Shown: positions 16,198 through 38,615, numbered from the stretch's first letter. The stretch: DNA of 64,000 bases from Strigops habroptila (GCF_004027225.2 NC_044289.2:11263761-11327760), one strand, 5' to 3'. Numbers and translations are program-made. The notes: generated from the sequence alone by a model not told the origin.

Positions 16198-17395
16198 AGT
16201 TAGCAGCTTGATTTCCAAACTCTTTACACTGGCAGATAACTGGGATTTGACTTCTAAAAGTGCTTTCATGCTCATACAACATGCATGACTCGGCCCCTTC
16301 CCACAGCAATAACGTACCTAATTACACCTTAGATAGTCTTCAGTAGTGAGAATTCTTGGTTCACTACCATGGACTTGCAATAGGAGAAGATTCAATTTTT
16401 TGAATGGCCTTATTAGTTTGGATGATACCATGAAGTGATCTGCCACTTTTGCATTACTTTACTCTTAGGTGAATCAAAATCTCCATGGTATTCCCATTTT
16501 GAATTTATCCTGAGAACTTCTGAAGTAATCCACTGAGCCACCTTTCAGTTCCCTTTATAGCAATTTTTCTCCCACTGGACTGTTCATCCTCAACCCTCTC
16601 ACGTGTTAAAACTCCATTAAAGCAATTTTGGACTCCCACATACACGTCATCCTTTCTTTGATTATGGGTGATGCCAGGATGGTGGGTGAGACCTGCTCAA
16701 GGACAGGTTTCTTTCTTGGATGTTTGAGAGCTGCCGGGACTGTTGCAGTCTTCAGCTCTTGTCTGCTATTTTTTTGGTAGTACCAGGATCTGGCTCAAAT
16801 ATTCAGGATCTCCCATTTATCATACTGGAATGCAGACCTACACATTTGTGACGCTTGTAACTTGTAATTGAGCTCCAAACCTCACCTAGTTATGTTTCAA
16901 ACATGTCCCATTACAGAAAACTTAATAAGAGTTGCGTGAATAATGCAGTGGAAAAGATTAGGGATAGTCACCCATCAATCTCTGCGGTATCATCCCCCTC
17001 CCTTCACATTCCACTTAGGTATAGGCTCCATCTGTTTGTCTATCCATCCGTCTGCTGAAGAGAATTTCATGCACTGATTTTAAAACTCCCCTCTACTAGC
17101 TGAACAAATTGTGCAGTTAATACTTGGCGCTTGATAAATGCAGTAGTGAATGTGGAACCGAGCCTGTCTGTATATCTGGTAGCTCTTTTCGCTTTGTTTT
17201 TACTGACCAGTATTCTGCCTAAAGTTTGCTTCTGTGACGGTTATATTGCCTAGCACACACGTGGTTGTGAGAATAGTATAGCAAAAAGAAATACCTGGTT
17301 ATTGATGTACTAGATTTGTGTATGTCTTTTAAACAGTTCTAGTTTCACCTTACACGAAATAATCAGGAAAAGTGTAAAAGAATTCAAAAGTGAAT

Positions 17396-17401
17396 AATAA
17401 A
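17396..17401 (+). terminator. YWHAB: YWHAB polyadenylation signal AATAAA
   Basis: AATAAA is followed within 25 bases by TTGTTTGTGTCTGTTTTC, a good downstream GU/U-rich element. It is the first canonical hexamer after the stop codon. Confidence 0.75.
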
Positions 17402-17420
17402 AAAAAATTTTATCAGTTGT

Positions 17421-18990
17421 TTGTGTCTGTTTTCTTTGCTGAACTGGTGGCAAAAAACCCATGGTAGGAAAATCACCACTTAAATGCTCAGTTCTTGGAT
17501 TGTGTGAGCTGATTTGTGGTTTCCAAATGCTTAATTACTCAGTCCTTTGCAGAGAAACTTCCCCACACACAGTGTTAGGCCAGAATCTAACTGGCTGCTG
17601 ACTGCACACTGATCTGTCCTGTGCCATGGCTTGACATGGTCATCCCTCTCATTATATCTCATTACTCCTACTTTGTCATTTTCTTCATCCTCTATGGACA
17701 TACCTGCTCTTAAATGATTTTATAGTGTTCAATAATTCCCAGTCTGACTTGTGCTGATGACATTGTCAGCTCTGAGAAGAAAAATCCCAGGTCCTGCTAA
17801 GCTGCTCCTGTTCATGGGGCCCCCAGTTAACATCTCCCATCTTTATGTCTCTTTTGAGGGAAAGTACCAGTCTAGGAGACTGATCAGCAGTTGGGGATCT
17901 TTGCTCATCCTCAACTCTGCAAAGTTCAGGAGATAGTTGTATTTTTGAAGTAATTCTGTCTTTCTGGGAAAGGGCGCTCCAGTGGGAGCCCGGGAGTGCT
18001 CCACATGTTTAACTGATGTAATCGCTGCTGCTGCAGCTTCTCATTCCTGGCACCGATGCTCGTCTGACCTCTGGGTGAGGCAGCTCGGTGTGGGAAACCA
18101 CCAGAAGGCTTTTCTGAAGGAAAGGCTGCTCCTGATGGTGCTGCCGCTGACCCTTCCCAGAGTACAGGGTGAGGCAGAGCTAAGTGACACTGGGATCAGG
18201 TGTGTGTGGATCCATGGTGTGTGCTGCCTGGAGCAGGCTGGTGTGTCTCCTGAGCAGCATTCCAGGACTCCATGGTGGCAGATGAATTGTCTTTTTTCAT
18301 GGTATCCAGCAGCCCTTTTCAGCTGAAGTCACCATGACACCCATCCTGCTGCACTTGCTTCATCACTTCAAAGTGGAGAAGCAGAGGGTGCGTGGCCGAG
18401 GAACAAGCCTGGCTGAAACATGGAGGTGCTGGTGACAAGGGCCCAGCACAGCCCTACAGAGTCATGCTGGGGGAGCTGCTGGTGGCACTGCCCTGCCCGC
18501 CCTGGGCCTTGTCATCTCAGCAAGATGTTTAATGACAAATCATCACCTCTCCTACACGTGCAGCACAGCTGGGGTGTGATCTCAGTGGGTGAAGGTGAGC
18601 ATGCAACACTCATGTCATCCAGACACAAAGTGATGGCAGAGGGTGGGTTACAGACCCTGTGGGTCCCTGCTGGATGCCGGGAGAGTTTCCTTAGAGTCAT
18701 AGAATCACTGAATCAACTAGGCTGGAAGAGACCTTTAAGATAATCAAGCCCAACTATTACCCCAGGACTGCCAAGACCTGTGGAGTTTGGGAATGCATAA
18801 AGCCCAGTGATGATGAGTTCGTACTGAGCTGCTGGTATCTTACCGGTTCCTGCCTGGATTTCTGAACTTCAGGGAATTGCCTACCAGAACCTGCAGGTGA
18901 TTTCCCCAAAGCGGGTGGGTGGGACACGCACCCGCAATTGCTGTCAGCGTTCAGGGGCAAAACACAGCACCAGCACCTCCCGTTTACCCG
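17421..18990. other. Intergenic YWHAB-PABPC1L
   Basis: About 1.6 kb between the YWHAB poly(A) site and the next CpG island. Apart from one CR1 3' fragment (18695-18785) I see no gene, RNA or repeat. Short open frames here have no recognisable protein content. Confidence 0.6.
18695..18785 (-). mobile_element. CR1 LINE 3'-end fragment (antisense)
   Basis: The CATAGAATCACTGAATC start, followed by a diverged version of the 'ggctggaagagacctttaag' segment, is the antisense 3' terminus of CR1. It is short and more diverged than the copies at the window ends, so probably older. Confidence 0.8.
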
Positions 18991-19640
18991 AAACGACACG
19001 AGAAGTGCAGGCGGCCCCAGCGGCCATTTGCAGAACGAGGAGATGCCGCCGCTGGCTCCGGCAGCTCCGCGGGGCCGAGGGCTACGGCGGAGACACCGCA
19101 ACCCGAACCGAACTGACCCCGCCCGCGGGGCGCTGCCCGCGCCGCTCGGGGCGGGCCGGGGCGGGGACGGGCGGGGAGAGTCCGTCCCGCCCCCGGCGCC
19201 GCCGCGGGAAGAGGCGGGCGGTGCGGGCAGGCGCAGCCGGAGCGGTGCTGTGCTGTGACCCGAGCTGAGCCCAGCCCAGCCTGCCAGAGCGCTTGGCGTG
19301 AGTGCGGGGCCGGGCTCCCAGCTCCGGGCCGGCTCGGGCGGGTTCTGCTGCGGCTGATTGTCCGGTGGTCCCGCTGGTGGAGCGGAGCAGGGGCAGGGTA
19401 GGCAGCTCGTTCCTCGCTCCGCTGCGGCTCTGCCCGTCGCGGGCTGTTTGTGCTCGGCCCCTTCGCTTGCTGGGGCTCAGCGGCCGCGGGTCCCGCACCG
19501 CTGCTGGCTGCGCCCCGCCTGGGCGGCTCTCTGCGTGCCCTCGCCGCTCTGCCTCCCTCCTCCTCCCTCCTCATCTCCTTCCCCTCGCTCTGTGCCCGTC
19601 TTTGCCGGCAGCGGTGCTGTGGGGGTCCCATCGTGGCTGC
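18990..19640 (+). promoter_or_regulatory. PABPC1L: CpG-island promoter and non-coding exon 1 of PABPC1L
   Basis: GC- and CpG-dense sequence about 1 kb upstream of the PABPC1L start codon. A good donor, GGC|GTGAGT at 19297/19298, could end a leader exon spliced to the coding exon whose acceptor CCACAG ends at 20506. The transcription start is not resolvable by eye. A CpG island is notable because PABPC1L is known as an oocyte/early-embryo gene, where promoter methylation could control expression. Confidence 0.6.
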
Positions 19641-20510
19641 CCGAGGTGTCGGGTTGACTCATGGAGTTGGTGCGTGGCTCGTGGTGAACGTCTTTGGACT
19701 GAGGAATTGCTTAATGCACCTGTACTGTGTGTATGCGTTGATTTGGGGCATTCATAGAGTACCTTAATCATTGTCTTGGGTGTTTTGAGCTTTAAGGTAA
19801 GAACCCCAAAGGTGGGCTTTAAGCTTTTAGGGCAGGAGCTGCACTTCTGTTCCCCGAGGCAGCACCTTGGGGGGCTAAAGCAGCAACTGTCATCTTCATG
19901 CACAACCTTATACCCAACTAAAACCAGCAAGAGACTGAGCATCGATTTTCCTGCTTTAGGGACCTCATCAGCAAGCTGAGAAACTGGGAAGGGCTGGCTA
20001 AAACCTGTGTTTGCCTTGCTGGAGGTGCTGGGAGCATTGGTGGCAGCAGAGTGGGCTGCTCCTGGGCAGCACTGTACATCAGAGCAAACCTGTGCTCCCT
20101 GGCTTTGCTCTGGCTGAGCAGCAGGTTGGAGGGAGCCCTGAGGAAGGAATTAACGTGGAATTCTCTGGTGGAGACTCTTTACCTTCTGAGGAGTTAAACT
20201 CCATTTTATTGCTCTTGGGGTTTGAGTGTGGAAAGGAGCAAATAGGGGTGCGTGATGTGTTGTGTCCCTCTGACCTTGGTGTGTGAGGGCTGTAATGTGC
20301 ACATCACCCCAGCGTGGCTTTTGCACCAACACTGAAATGTCCCTGAAAAATTTGGGAATTGCAGCATACTTGGGGCATTCCTGGTCCTACCGCTGCTGGC
20401 GGAAGGGCATGGATTGCATTGCTGTGGTGGGGCCAGCCCTGGTGTGAGTCTGTGGTTGCTGTGTGCAGTCTGCACCCTGCAGCCTCTGGTCTGTGTTCCT
20501 CCACAGCTGA

Positions 20511-30873
<10,363 letters not shown>

Positions 30874-31820
30874 CCCGGGTAGGTGCAGGACCTGTTCCTG
30901 GTATCAGCGTGTGGGATGTGCTCAGGGACTCTGGTTTCTGCCTCTGGAACTGGGGATTGGGTTTCTTGTCCAAACCAAGTAAGGCTTGATGAGCATCTCG
31001 AGTATCTCTGTAATATCCTGTTTCTTCAATTGCATCCTTCATTTTCCAGACTTAATCATACTGCAGAGACATGGTTCTGTGTGGGGTTTTTTTCTATATT
31101 GATGGGAGCAATGTCTGTGCAACCAGAAAGGAAGATAGGAAAAGACCTATCTGTAGGTCTAGTGGGGACCAGTACAATCTTTTCTGGGACTTTTCAGTGG
31201 TTTTTTTGTAGAAACTTATCAGTAGATATACCCTACAATGTGTTAGTGGTGCTGTGTGGGCTTCATCAGGAGAGCTGTCCCTGCCGCTGAGGCTGGGACA
31301 GACACACTAACAAGCAATTCGGACTCTCATGCACTCCTTTGAATAGAATATTTCTTGACTTGTGACATCAAGGAAACCATGTGTTAACCCAAGTTCAGCT
31401 GAATTTCATTTTGTCTGAATGAAAACTTTCTAGCAGTTGAAAATTGCATGTGTGGGTTCTTTGTTTCTTGTAGATTTCAGGAGAGCCCTGAGAACATTGC
31501 CTTTGAAGAACAGCAGCAGCAACCCCACCATGCCTTTGGAATCGTGCCTGTACAGTGGCTCTGGCTTGTCTTCAATGCCCCATCCTATTTCCTGTGTGTA
31601 TTGTAAACCTTGCCAATTGCTTCCTCCTGCACCTATAAAGAAATTGCCCATGTTAATTCTCTCCCCTGAAAGCACGTAGCAAAATGTAGTGTGGAACCCA
31701 GCCTGGTTCGGTTGCCCAGGAAATGACAAAGTGAGAATGAATCATCATTTTAGTGAATTTATTTGGTTCAGTAGTTTTATTTGTTCTTGTAGCTGGCACT
31801 AATAAAGAATTGATGCTTTC
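30874..31820 (+). other. PABPC1L: PABPC1L 3' UTR (possibly spliced)
   Basis: The stop codon is followed by about 930 bp up to the first canonical AATAAA (31801-31806). A possible 3'-UTR intron exists between GTAGGT (about 30879) and TTTCTTGTAG (about 31473). Whether it is used cannot be told by eye. Confidence 0.5.
31801..31806 (+). terminator. PABPC1L: PABPC1L polyadenylation signal AATAAA
   Basis: First AATAAA downstream of the PABPC1L stop, with TGGGTTAGTTTCCTTTG some 35 bases further on as a possible downstream element. Confidence 0.55.
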
Positions 31821-31829
31821 ACCCCTCAA

Positions 31830-34520
31830 CACATGGGTTAGTTTCCTTTGCAGAAGGACAGCAAATACTTTTTCTCTGTTTAATGCAGGTGAAGGGGTGG
31901 ACTGGAGTCAGGCTGCTGTCAATTGTGTTTGAAGCTTGTGATGCTGATGATCAGCAGTCCTGAGAGCTGATGGGAGGGCACATATAGGATTAAGTGAACT
32001 AATTTGCAAGCAACAGGCTCTCCTGATCCTTCCTGCCTCTCTAGGAGGATGACTTTAAGCAAATTTCATACCACCTACAGGGGTTTTATCCTTTCTAGGT
32101 AGCTGGTTTTAACTTCCTTTTATAAAGGCATCATCTTCCTGTAGTATTCCTTTTATAATGAACCCTGTATGCCTGCAGGAGTACTGGCACCAAGTGTCTT
32201 CTGCTGGTCACCACACTGTGAGTGTGTCTGTGGTGCACAAGACCCAGCTTCTGAGGTACTGTGGAGTAGCTGTAAACCAAAAGCTGCTTCTCTCTGTATT
32301 CCTGGCCAGTGGTTTCAAGGGGTCACTGATGGGCATGAAAACCTTCATACCCACATCATGTCCTATTGGGGTACTCCCTGCTCGCAGGAGTAGCTGGGAC
32401 CCATTATTACTGTGTTCTGCTCTCCATACTTCTCCCAGAGCATGGTGCTGTCATCATCCTGGCCTTAATTTTCTGCTTTTCTTAGTTTAGGAAAGGAATT
32501 TCAGTCCCTATATGCTTCTTGGTACTTAAGACTGGCGATGCATTGTCCTTATTTGACTGCTTCCTTGAGCTGACAGGAGCACACCTCCGTCAGCACCACC
32601 CACCTTGCGTGCTGGTGTTGCCGTCTCAATCTTCCTTCTGTGCTGTATCATACTCTCAGCTCAACTCCCTGCTGAGTCACCCCTCCTACCTCTTGTTTTC
32701 CTTCCAGCATTTTAATAGAGTCGCTTACACATTTGCTGCTGCACAGCGTCTGCTCTGCTCGGCTGGGACTCTGCCTTGCGGCTTTTCATCATTGCTTTTT
32801 TCTTGCCCTTATTTTGTCAGTTCTTCTTCTGACCTTCATAAATATTTATTTTCCCCATAGTGGACACCTCGGCCTGAACTGTGCATTATTTAGATATTTC
32901 CTTCTCGGTGAGATGCTTATAAAGGACTTGAATCCACTTAATATACAAGACCTTCACTGGTTATTTCTCCTAAAGTGTAACTGGCTGGAAGCTTTTATGC
33001 TTTGTCCCTAAAGGAAAAATAAATATTTGCATGAGTGTAATGCATATAAGGAGCTGGAGGGGAACTGTACAGGTACGTTCTGCTGCTGACTAGCTTGTCT
33101 GCAATCTTTTTTCAGGTGTAGCAGGGAAGTTGAGATGTGCTGGGGACATCACCATCAATGCTGGGTGTCTTGGCTGGAGAAGACTGCTGTAAAGCTAGAG
33201 GGAATGCAGAGAATGGGGCCAAGGAATACAGGGACATCAGAATAGCTTAAGAAAGGATGTGAACAAGGACCAGGAGTGTTGAAACGTTTATCAGAAAAGG
33301 TGAAGTTGGAGCTTGGATGCCCATGTGTACTGGAGAATACAGGAAGGTTTGCGGAGCAGCTCCCTGGTTGAACTCCTCAGGGAAGCCTGAGGCTTTAGGG
33401 AGCTGAGGCAGGAGCAGCAATACAAATGTGAATCTGGAGTCTCCAGTCTAGAACAGCTGCTGTGGCTTTTGAAAGGGGTGCATGGTGACAAAACTCTGTG
33501 ACAAACACTCACCAGCTGCCCAGGTGGACAGCACTACCTGTGCATGCCTGGCACGTGTCCTTCATGGACAGCAGCACTGTTGCTGGAACAGAAGGGGAGA
33601 TAGATAGCGGCAAAAGTGACCCTGAACTTGAAGCAGCGTGTCTTGTTGCTGTGCTCGATCTTTGTTTACCTGCTACTGGTATTTCTGGGGAAAGTCTTAG
33701 AGATAAGGTACAAAACAGTGCTGTCGCTGAGAAGGGAATGAAGTGAATGCTGCTGCTTGGAGGTGTTGTCACAAATTGCTGAACAGCGCAGGTATCTGCC
33801 ACTCCAGATAACCGCAGGGCTGTTAAAAAGATAGCTCTTCACTGAGTGAGGCCAATCTTCCTCCTGTATTCTGTAGCCTGCCTCTGCTTATCCGTACACT
33901 GCTGTCCTGTGCTTCCCCACTCTGAAATATATCACACTTACTTGCTATGAGCTCAGGCAAGCACTGGTTGCAGGATTAATAGAGCTGCAGTGCTTAGGAG
34001 TGGGAATTGAGGGAATGGCAATGATCTCTGCCCCTCAAGGAGGAATTCTTTCAAGCCCTGACCCATTACAGCTGATGGAGTACAGCCCTGGCACCTACAA
34101 AAAGCTACTTAACATCAGGCTAAGGTAAGAAGTCTTTGTCTTTAATGGCATTAGAGGGATTGCCTGCTTCCTAAATTCACTTCAGTGGGGTACCTGCCTG
34201 AAACATTGACTGCTGGGAGAAACAAGGTGGAAACCAAAGGTATTTGAACCCTGACTTAAGGGCTAGCTTCTGGCTCCTGGTCTGGACTGTAAACTGGCTC
34301 AGCTCTAGTGCTGTCCAGCATCTTGACTTAGTATTTAAAGCGCTCTACCCATGCACCATGTGCAAAGCTGAGCAATGGTTAGAAACCCTCATGGATTGTC
34401 ACTGACAGAGCAAGGCACTGTACAGCAGTGATTGAAGTCTTCTGACAAAAAGAGGGGGGACAGTATGAAGTGGTTAGTGTTCCAGTTCCCCTGTACCATC
34501 AGTCACATAACAAACACAGC
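31830..34520. other. Intergenic, between convergent PABPC1L and TOMM34 3' ends
   Basis: About 2.7 kb with no gene, RNA or clear interspersed repeat. Open frames up to about 113 codons occur on the plus strand near 32160-33010, but they have no family resemblance and no splice context. Another AATAAA at about 33017 could serve a longer PABPC1L 3' end. Confidence 0.5.
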
Positions 34521-34524
34521 TCTA

Positions 34525-35495
34525 AAGTGAAAATAAACATGGCTTTAATGAGAAACAGTTTTAATGGTTTACAGGATAGCTCCAAATATCTCTTTACCTA
34601 CCATTTCAAGTCAGTGCCATCAATACCAGATAAGCAGAAGAGCAAAAAAAGTATAAACATGCATTGAAGTAGTAAGCCAGGCCTCAGTTGGGATGTTACT
34701 GCATATCCCCCTCTCTGTAACACCCTGTAGCGACTGCTCCAAAAGGCACAGAGGAGCTAAAGTGGTTTAAAAAAAACCAACCCCAAACACAATAAACTAA
34801 CACAAAAAACCAACTGTAAAATTCCCAAGCACCCATAATCTGAAAGGAGTAGTGCACAGTGTAACAAGGCAGGCTTCACTTGCTGCTGTCTCCTTAAATG
34901 TGCAGAATAATTAAAAATAAAAGAAAGTTGCTACTGTAAACACTGCCCAGCCACACTAAGCAGCAGAAACTCAGCTGAGGGCCAGCAGGCATCAAGTAAG
35001 AGAAGGAAGAAGCTTGGCCCTGGCAAGTAACTGTGCCTCTGTTACAAGAATGGTGCGTGGTGCTAGGGCGACTGCAGCAGTTCCTGCAGCAACCTTACTG
35101 AAGTAATAGCAGCACGAATGCAGCAGAACTGTCACCTGAATAAGGACAAATAAAATCTCTGCAGCTCTTCAGAAAGAGAACAGCCACTTCACATGCATCT
35201 TAGCTAACATGGAAAAGAGTCCCTGAGGCTGATAGTTACAAGGAAATTAACCTATTTGCCTCTGAGGGAGGGGCATTAAATCTTTGAATGATCTTAGAGC
35301 CAGATAATAAGAGTTTGATACAGATTGTGTGTCTTAACATTCATTGTGCTGGCACAGAACTCGTTACATCTCAGCAGTAGTGGACGATGGATTTCAGTAC
35401 TGATCCTGATTAAGACTGGTCCCTGTAACAACACCAGAAGGGAAAAAGCTTTCTTCTGTGGTGGAAAACAAAGCTTTCCTCGTTGCTTGGTTACC
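34525..35495 (-). other. TOMM34: TOMM34 3' UTR
   Basis: On the minus strand this runs from the TAG stop (35496-35498) to an ATTAAA signal at 34544-34549. About 970 bp, AT-rich, with no other canonical hexamer seen on that strand. The exact end is estimated. Confidence 0.6.
34544..34549 (-). terminator. TOMM34: TOMM34 polyadenylation signal ATTAAA
   Basis: The minus strand reads CATTAAAGCCATGTTTATTT followed by U/GU-rich sequence (CTGTGTTTG), a good variant poly(A) site. A second ATTAAA lies at about 34560. Confidence 0.6.
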
Positions 35496-35594
35496 CTAGG
35501 CTCTGTTCAGCTCTTGCAGTAATCTCAGTGCAGCTGTGTTCTTTGGTTCAGTTTTCAACAAGCTCTTGATATCTGCAATACTTGATTTGTAATC
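35496..35594 (-). CDS. TOMM34: TOMM34 terminal coding exon 7
   Basis: Residues 268-299: DYKSSIADIKSLLKTEPKNT through LLQELNRA, then TAG. It ends two or three residues differently from mammals. Acceptor TTCTAG. Confidence 0.92.
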   Translation of the reverse strand, partial: DYKSSIADIKSLLKTEPKNTAALRLLQELNRA

Positions 35595-38505
35595 CTAGAA
35601 GGAGAATATTTTTGAAGTGTTAATGTATTAAAAATTCAGTCCAAGGCTGCAGAATTATTACCCAGCAACAGAGGCAAAGGCAACACAACTAAGCCTGTGA
35701 TTCCCTCTCTGCAATTTCGTGAGATCCAAAGAGCAAATAGTAATGTGAAAGAAAATCCCCCCTCAGTCCATACAGGTCCCAGCTACGTGATAGCAGATAG
35801 TGTCTAGCACACAAACAAGTTCTAAAGGGCACCTCTGGTTCTGATCATGCATGAACAGGCTTCTAGTCCTAGCCTAGAAGTGTTCAAAAAAACTCCTGAC
35901 TTACCTTCAGTTCTTTAAGTGCCTGAGCACGTCTGTAGAGCGCCTTAACATTTTTAGGATCTAACCTCAAAGCTTCTGTGCAGTCCTGTACTGCCTCCTT
36001 GTATTGCTTCAGAGCCAGGTAACAGAGTGCTCTGCAATACAGATACCTGGTTAGAGACCAAAAAAGCAGCATCTGCTGCTGCAACACATGTACCAGATCT
36101 CAGCCAACCCCAGTGCGGCACAAAACTGGACTCCAAAACCAGTCTTTATTCTTGTATGTTATGTCATCTTACTTCTTGAGCTCAAGTTTGGTTCAGTTAA
36201 AAGCAGGGAAAAAAGGAAAGAGTTTTTCAGTCTGGAAAATAAAGATGATTTTTAGAGCAACCTGCTTTAAAGCTAAGAACCTGCACTTCCAATACGCAGG
36301 TTCCTATCTATACCAGTCCAGAATGTGCTCTGCTTGCAGCAATTGCCTTAGAAGTACTTTACATATAGCAGTCTGCAATTTGTGGCTCATGGGGCGGCAG
36401 ACACTACTCAAAATACCACAGTCCTGGCAGACAAGCATTAAAGGGAGAAATCCCTGAGCATCTCCAAGGGATTTGTAGTACCTGATCACAGAACATTACA
36501 GAAACTACAGGGAAAACTGCACTTGGGGTGAACATGTGTGGGCTGGTGCTTTTGTTTTATTCATTTGTTTGGGAGCAAACATTAGACAGCTCTGTCGCAA
36601 GTACCACAGTGGCTTTTATAAAGGGCCAAGAAGTACTTGGGCAATGTGCTGAGTAGTACCTGTTGGTGTAAGTTGCACATTCCTGGTTGAGCTTTAAACT
36701 CTCACTGTACTTCTCAACTGCTTTCTTATGGTTTCCTTTCTTTACAAGTTCATTTCCTTCTTCCTTCAGAGTTCGAGCTCTCTCTGTGTTAGCAGCAGCT
36801 TGGTCTGGAAACAGCGTAAAAGAATACAGAATGCTATAAAATGGACAAGAGCAGTGCAGCCTCCCAGAAAGCAAATATCCCCATACCAGAGGTGAGACAC
36901 AGAGACATCAAAGAATCCAGAATCAACCAAAAAGGCTGTGGCAGAACCAGGCCCAGGTTTCTCCAGGCCACAGCCCCAGCTGCAGGCACACCAAGCCGGT
37001 GTGGCAGCACTCTTGTTCATCACGCTCCCGAGCTGCAGGGCTCTCTGCCCTGCCCAAGGGCACACTCTCACCTGGTTCTCTTTGTGGTGCAGTTGCAGGA
37101 GGAGTGTTTGCGCCAGGGGCTCCAGCAGAAGGAGCACTCCACCTCGTCTGGGCAGAAATGGGGACTGTGGGAATTGGCGGGAGCTTCTGGCGCCAGTTCA
37201 CACCATCCTTCTCCAGGAGGGCTTTAGTCATCCTGCAAGAGAGCTGGCAGTCACCCGTCTGCTGGCGGGGTGGGCCATGCAGCAGTCAGTCCCTTTCTAA
37301 CCTGGCTCATGTATCGAGGACAGCATCTCTCCAGTAATCCCTTTACACGTGCATCTAAACTAAGTTCCTTCTACAGACAGGACATTAATGAAAGGACCTT
37401 TGTGTCAGCAGGGCTAAAAATATCATAGGGCAAGGGCTGGGACTGTCAGTGCTCAGGCAAGCGAGGGATATGTGTGTCACTCCTCAGTCTGGCAAGTGAT
37501 GAAGTAAAGCAGACAAGTCTAGGCAGAGAAAAGGATAACAACAGCCTCTAACCCCCGTCAGCACAGGGATGATTAAAAGACAGGGCACTGCAACTTGTAG
37601 GTGATTATTTCCTTTAAACCAGGCACTAAACAACCCCCTGGAATTAATTCCCAGCCCTCCACCAGCATCTTGAAATGAGCTACGGGCGCTAGCAGACAAA
37701 TGGAGCACAGCCAGGCCCTGCATGGAGCATCAGAGGCCTCGGTTGCTTCATTCGTGTGCTTGGGACCCACCTTGCTCCTTATGCGGTGGCGGAAGCAACG
37801 CATGGCTCACGCATTCCCAAGCCTTTTGATGCTGCCTGCAGAGAGCGTTACCTGTTGACACCATCGTGTGCCGCCTGTATGGAGCAGTCCACCTGCAGCA
37901 CCGTCTTGTAGTCCACGTAGGCCTGCGGGTACCTCTCCAGAGCCTCGTACGCTGCGGCCCGCCTGAGGAGGGGCTTGATCCCGAAGGGGACCAGTTCGAG
38001 GGCACTGCGGTACAGGGGAGAGAGCGGCCGGGACGGTGTCAGCCCGGGCGGTGCGGGAGCCGCGGCACGACGCGCCAGCCCAAACCGGCGTCGCTCCGGG
38101 CCAGTCGCCGTCCCCGCCGCGCCTCCCGCCCTCCCCATCGGTGGGGAAGCAAGCGAACGAGCCCCCGGCCCCGCTGCGGGCCCCACCGGCGCTCACCTAT
38201 TGCAGTCGGCGACGCAGAGGCGGCAGGCGCCGTCCTTGAGGTGGCAGGCGGCGCGGTTGGCGAGCAGCACGCTTCGCTCCTCGGCGGCGGCCTCCCCTGA
38301 GCGGGGGCACAAACGGGAGACGTGTTGAGCCGGTGTTCACCCGGGGTCCGCCCGCTCCCCGCCCCCCGCCCAGCCCGGGTCGCGCCGTACCTGCGGCCTC
38401 CAGCAGCTCCAGCGCACGGGTGTAGAGCTCGGCGGCCGGCCCGTACTGCCCACGGCGGAACTCCTCATTGCCGGCCCGGCGCAGGTCGCTGGGCGATGCC
38501 GCCAT
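35496..38505 (-). CDS. TOMM34: TOMM34 TPR cochaperone, 7 coding exons, 299 aa
   Basis: Coding exons on the minus strand: 38391-38505, 38197-38296, 37852-38004, 37072-37232, 36660-36804, 35905-36031 and 35496-35594. All are GT-AG and the frame closes at 900 nt. TOMM34 is a mainly cytosolic scaffold that holds Hsp70 on its first TPR domain and Hsp90 on its second, aiding delivery of mitochondrial precursors. Two three-repeat TPR domains are visible (about 9-116 and 187-286). Carboxylate-clamp residues are present in both: N13, N52, K82, R86 and N194, N224, K254, R258. A Pro/Ala-rich linker (about 150-180) is shorter than the human one (309 aa in total). Start is MAASPSDLRRAGNEEFRRGQ. It is divergent with STK4 and convergent with PABPC1L. 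Confidence 0.95.
35905..36031 (-). CDS. TOMM34: TOMM34 coding exon 6
   Basis: Residues 225-267: RALCYLALKQYKEAVQDCTE and NVKALYRRAQALKELK, with clamp K254/R258. Acceptor TATTGCAG, donor AAG|GTAAGT. Confidence 0.94.
36660..36804 (-). CDS. TOMM34: TOMM34 coding exon 5
   Basis: Residues 177-224: TLKEEGNELVKKGNHKKAVE, the start of the Hsp90-binding TPR domain (N194). Acceptor GTTTCCAG, donor ACAG|GTACTA. Confidence 0.93.
37072..37232 (-). CDS. TOMM34: TOMM34 coding exon 4 (linker)
   Basis: Residues 123-176: MTKALLEKDGVNWRQKLPPI, conserved PISAQTRW, then a Pro/Ala/Gly-rich linker that has diverged from mammals. Acceptor TCTTGCAG, donor CCAG|GTGAGA. Confidence 0.9.
37852..38004 (-). CDS. TOMM34: TOMM34 coding exon 3
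   Basis: Residues 72-122: SALELVPFGIKPLLRRAAAY and EALERYPQAYVDYKTVLQVD, the third TPR with clamp K82/R86. Acceptor TACCGCAG, donor ACAG|GTAACG. Confidence 0.93.
38197..38296 (-). CDS. TOMM34: TOMM34 coding exon 2
   Basis: Residues 39-71, with NRAACHLKDG (clamp N52). Acceptor CGCTCAG, donor AATAG|GTGAGC. Confidence 0.92.
38391..38505 (-). CDS. TOMM34: TOMM34 coding exon 1
   Basis: Residues 1-38 plus one base; first TPR helices including clamp residue N13 (AGNEEF). Donor GCAG|GTACGG on the minus strand. Confidence 0.92.
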
Positions 38506-38603
38506 CGCGCTGCTGCCCGCGCCGGGCCGGGAACGCCCCTTTCTGCCGGGGCGGGCCGGGCGCTCCCCGCTGGCTTCCGGCGGCGGGCGGAAGCGGCGGT
38601 GCC

Positions 38604-38615
38604 ATGGAGGGGTGA
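38604..38615 (+). other. STK4: Three-codon upstream ORF before STK4
   Basis: ATG-GAG-GGG-TGA with a strong Kozak context (GTGCCATGG) lies 53 bases before the STK4 start. It would only act if STK4 transcription starts upstream of 38604, which is not known. Confidence 0.5.

Larger units (their letters stand above)
15588..17420 (+). other. YWHAB: YWHAB 3' UTR (about 1.8 kb)
   Basis: The stretch from the stop codon to a canonical AATAAA (17396-17401) followed by a U/GU-rich stretch is taken as the 3' UTR. Its length is similar to the long mammalian YWHAB 3' UTR as I recall it. A possible earlier ATTAAA near 16615 could give a shorter form. It contains a G-rich run at 16160-16197. The exact cleavage site is inferred. 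Confidence 0.7.

Noticed and set aside
18897-19757. Open frames up to 215 codons around the PABPC1L CpG island
   Set aside because: Same GC-rich effect; composition and mutual overlap on both strands argue against coding.
31437-31679. Extra PABPC1L coding exon encoding a Gln-rich tail after 31473
   Set aside because: The exon-14 frame already stops at 30873 with a family-like C terminus, and no donor lies before that stop in a usable phase. At most this is 3' UTR.
32158-33011. Run of plus-strand frames (110, 113, 92 codons) between PABPC1L and TOMM34
   Set aside because: Leu/Ser/Cys-rich translations of pyrimidine-rich DNA without family resemblance; overlapping in different frames.
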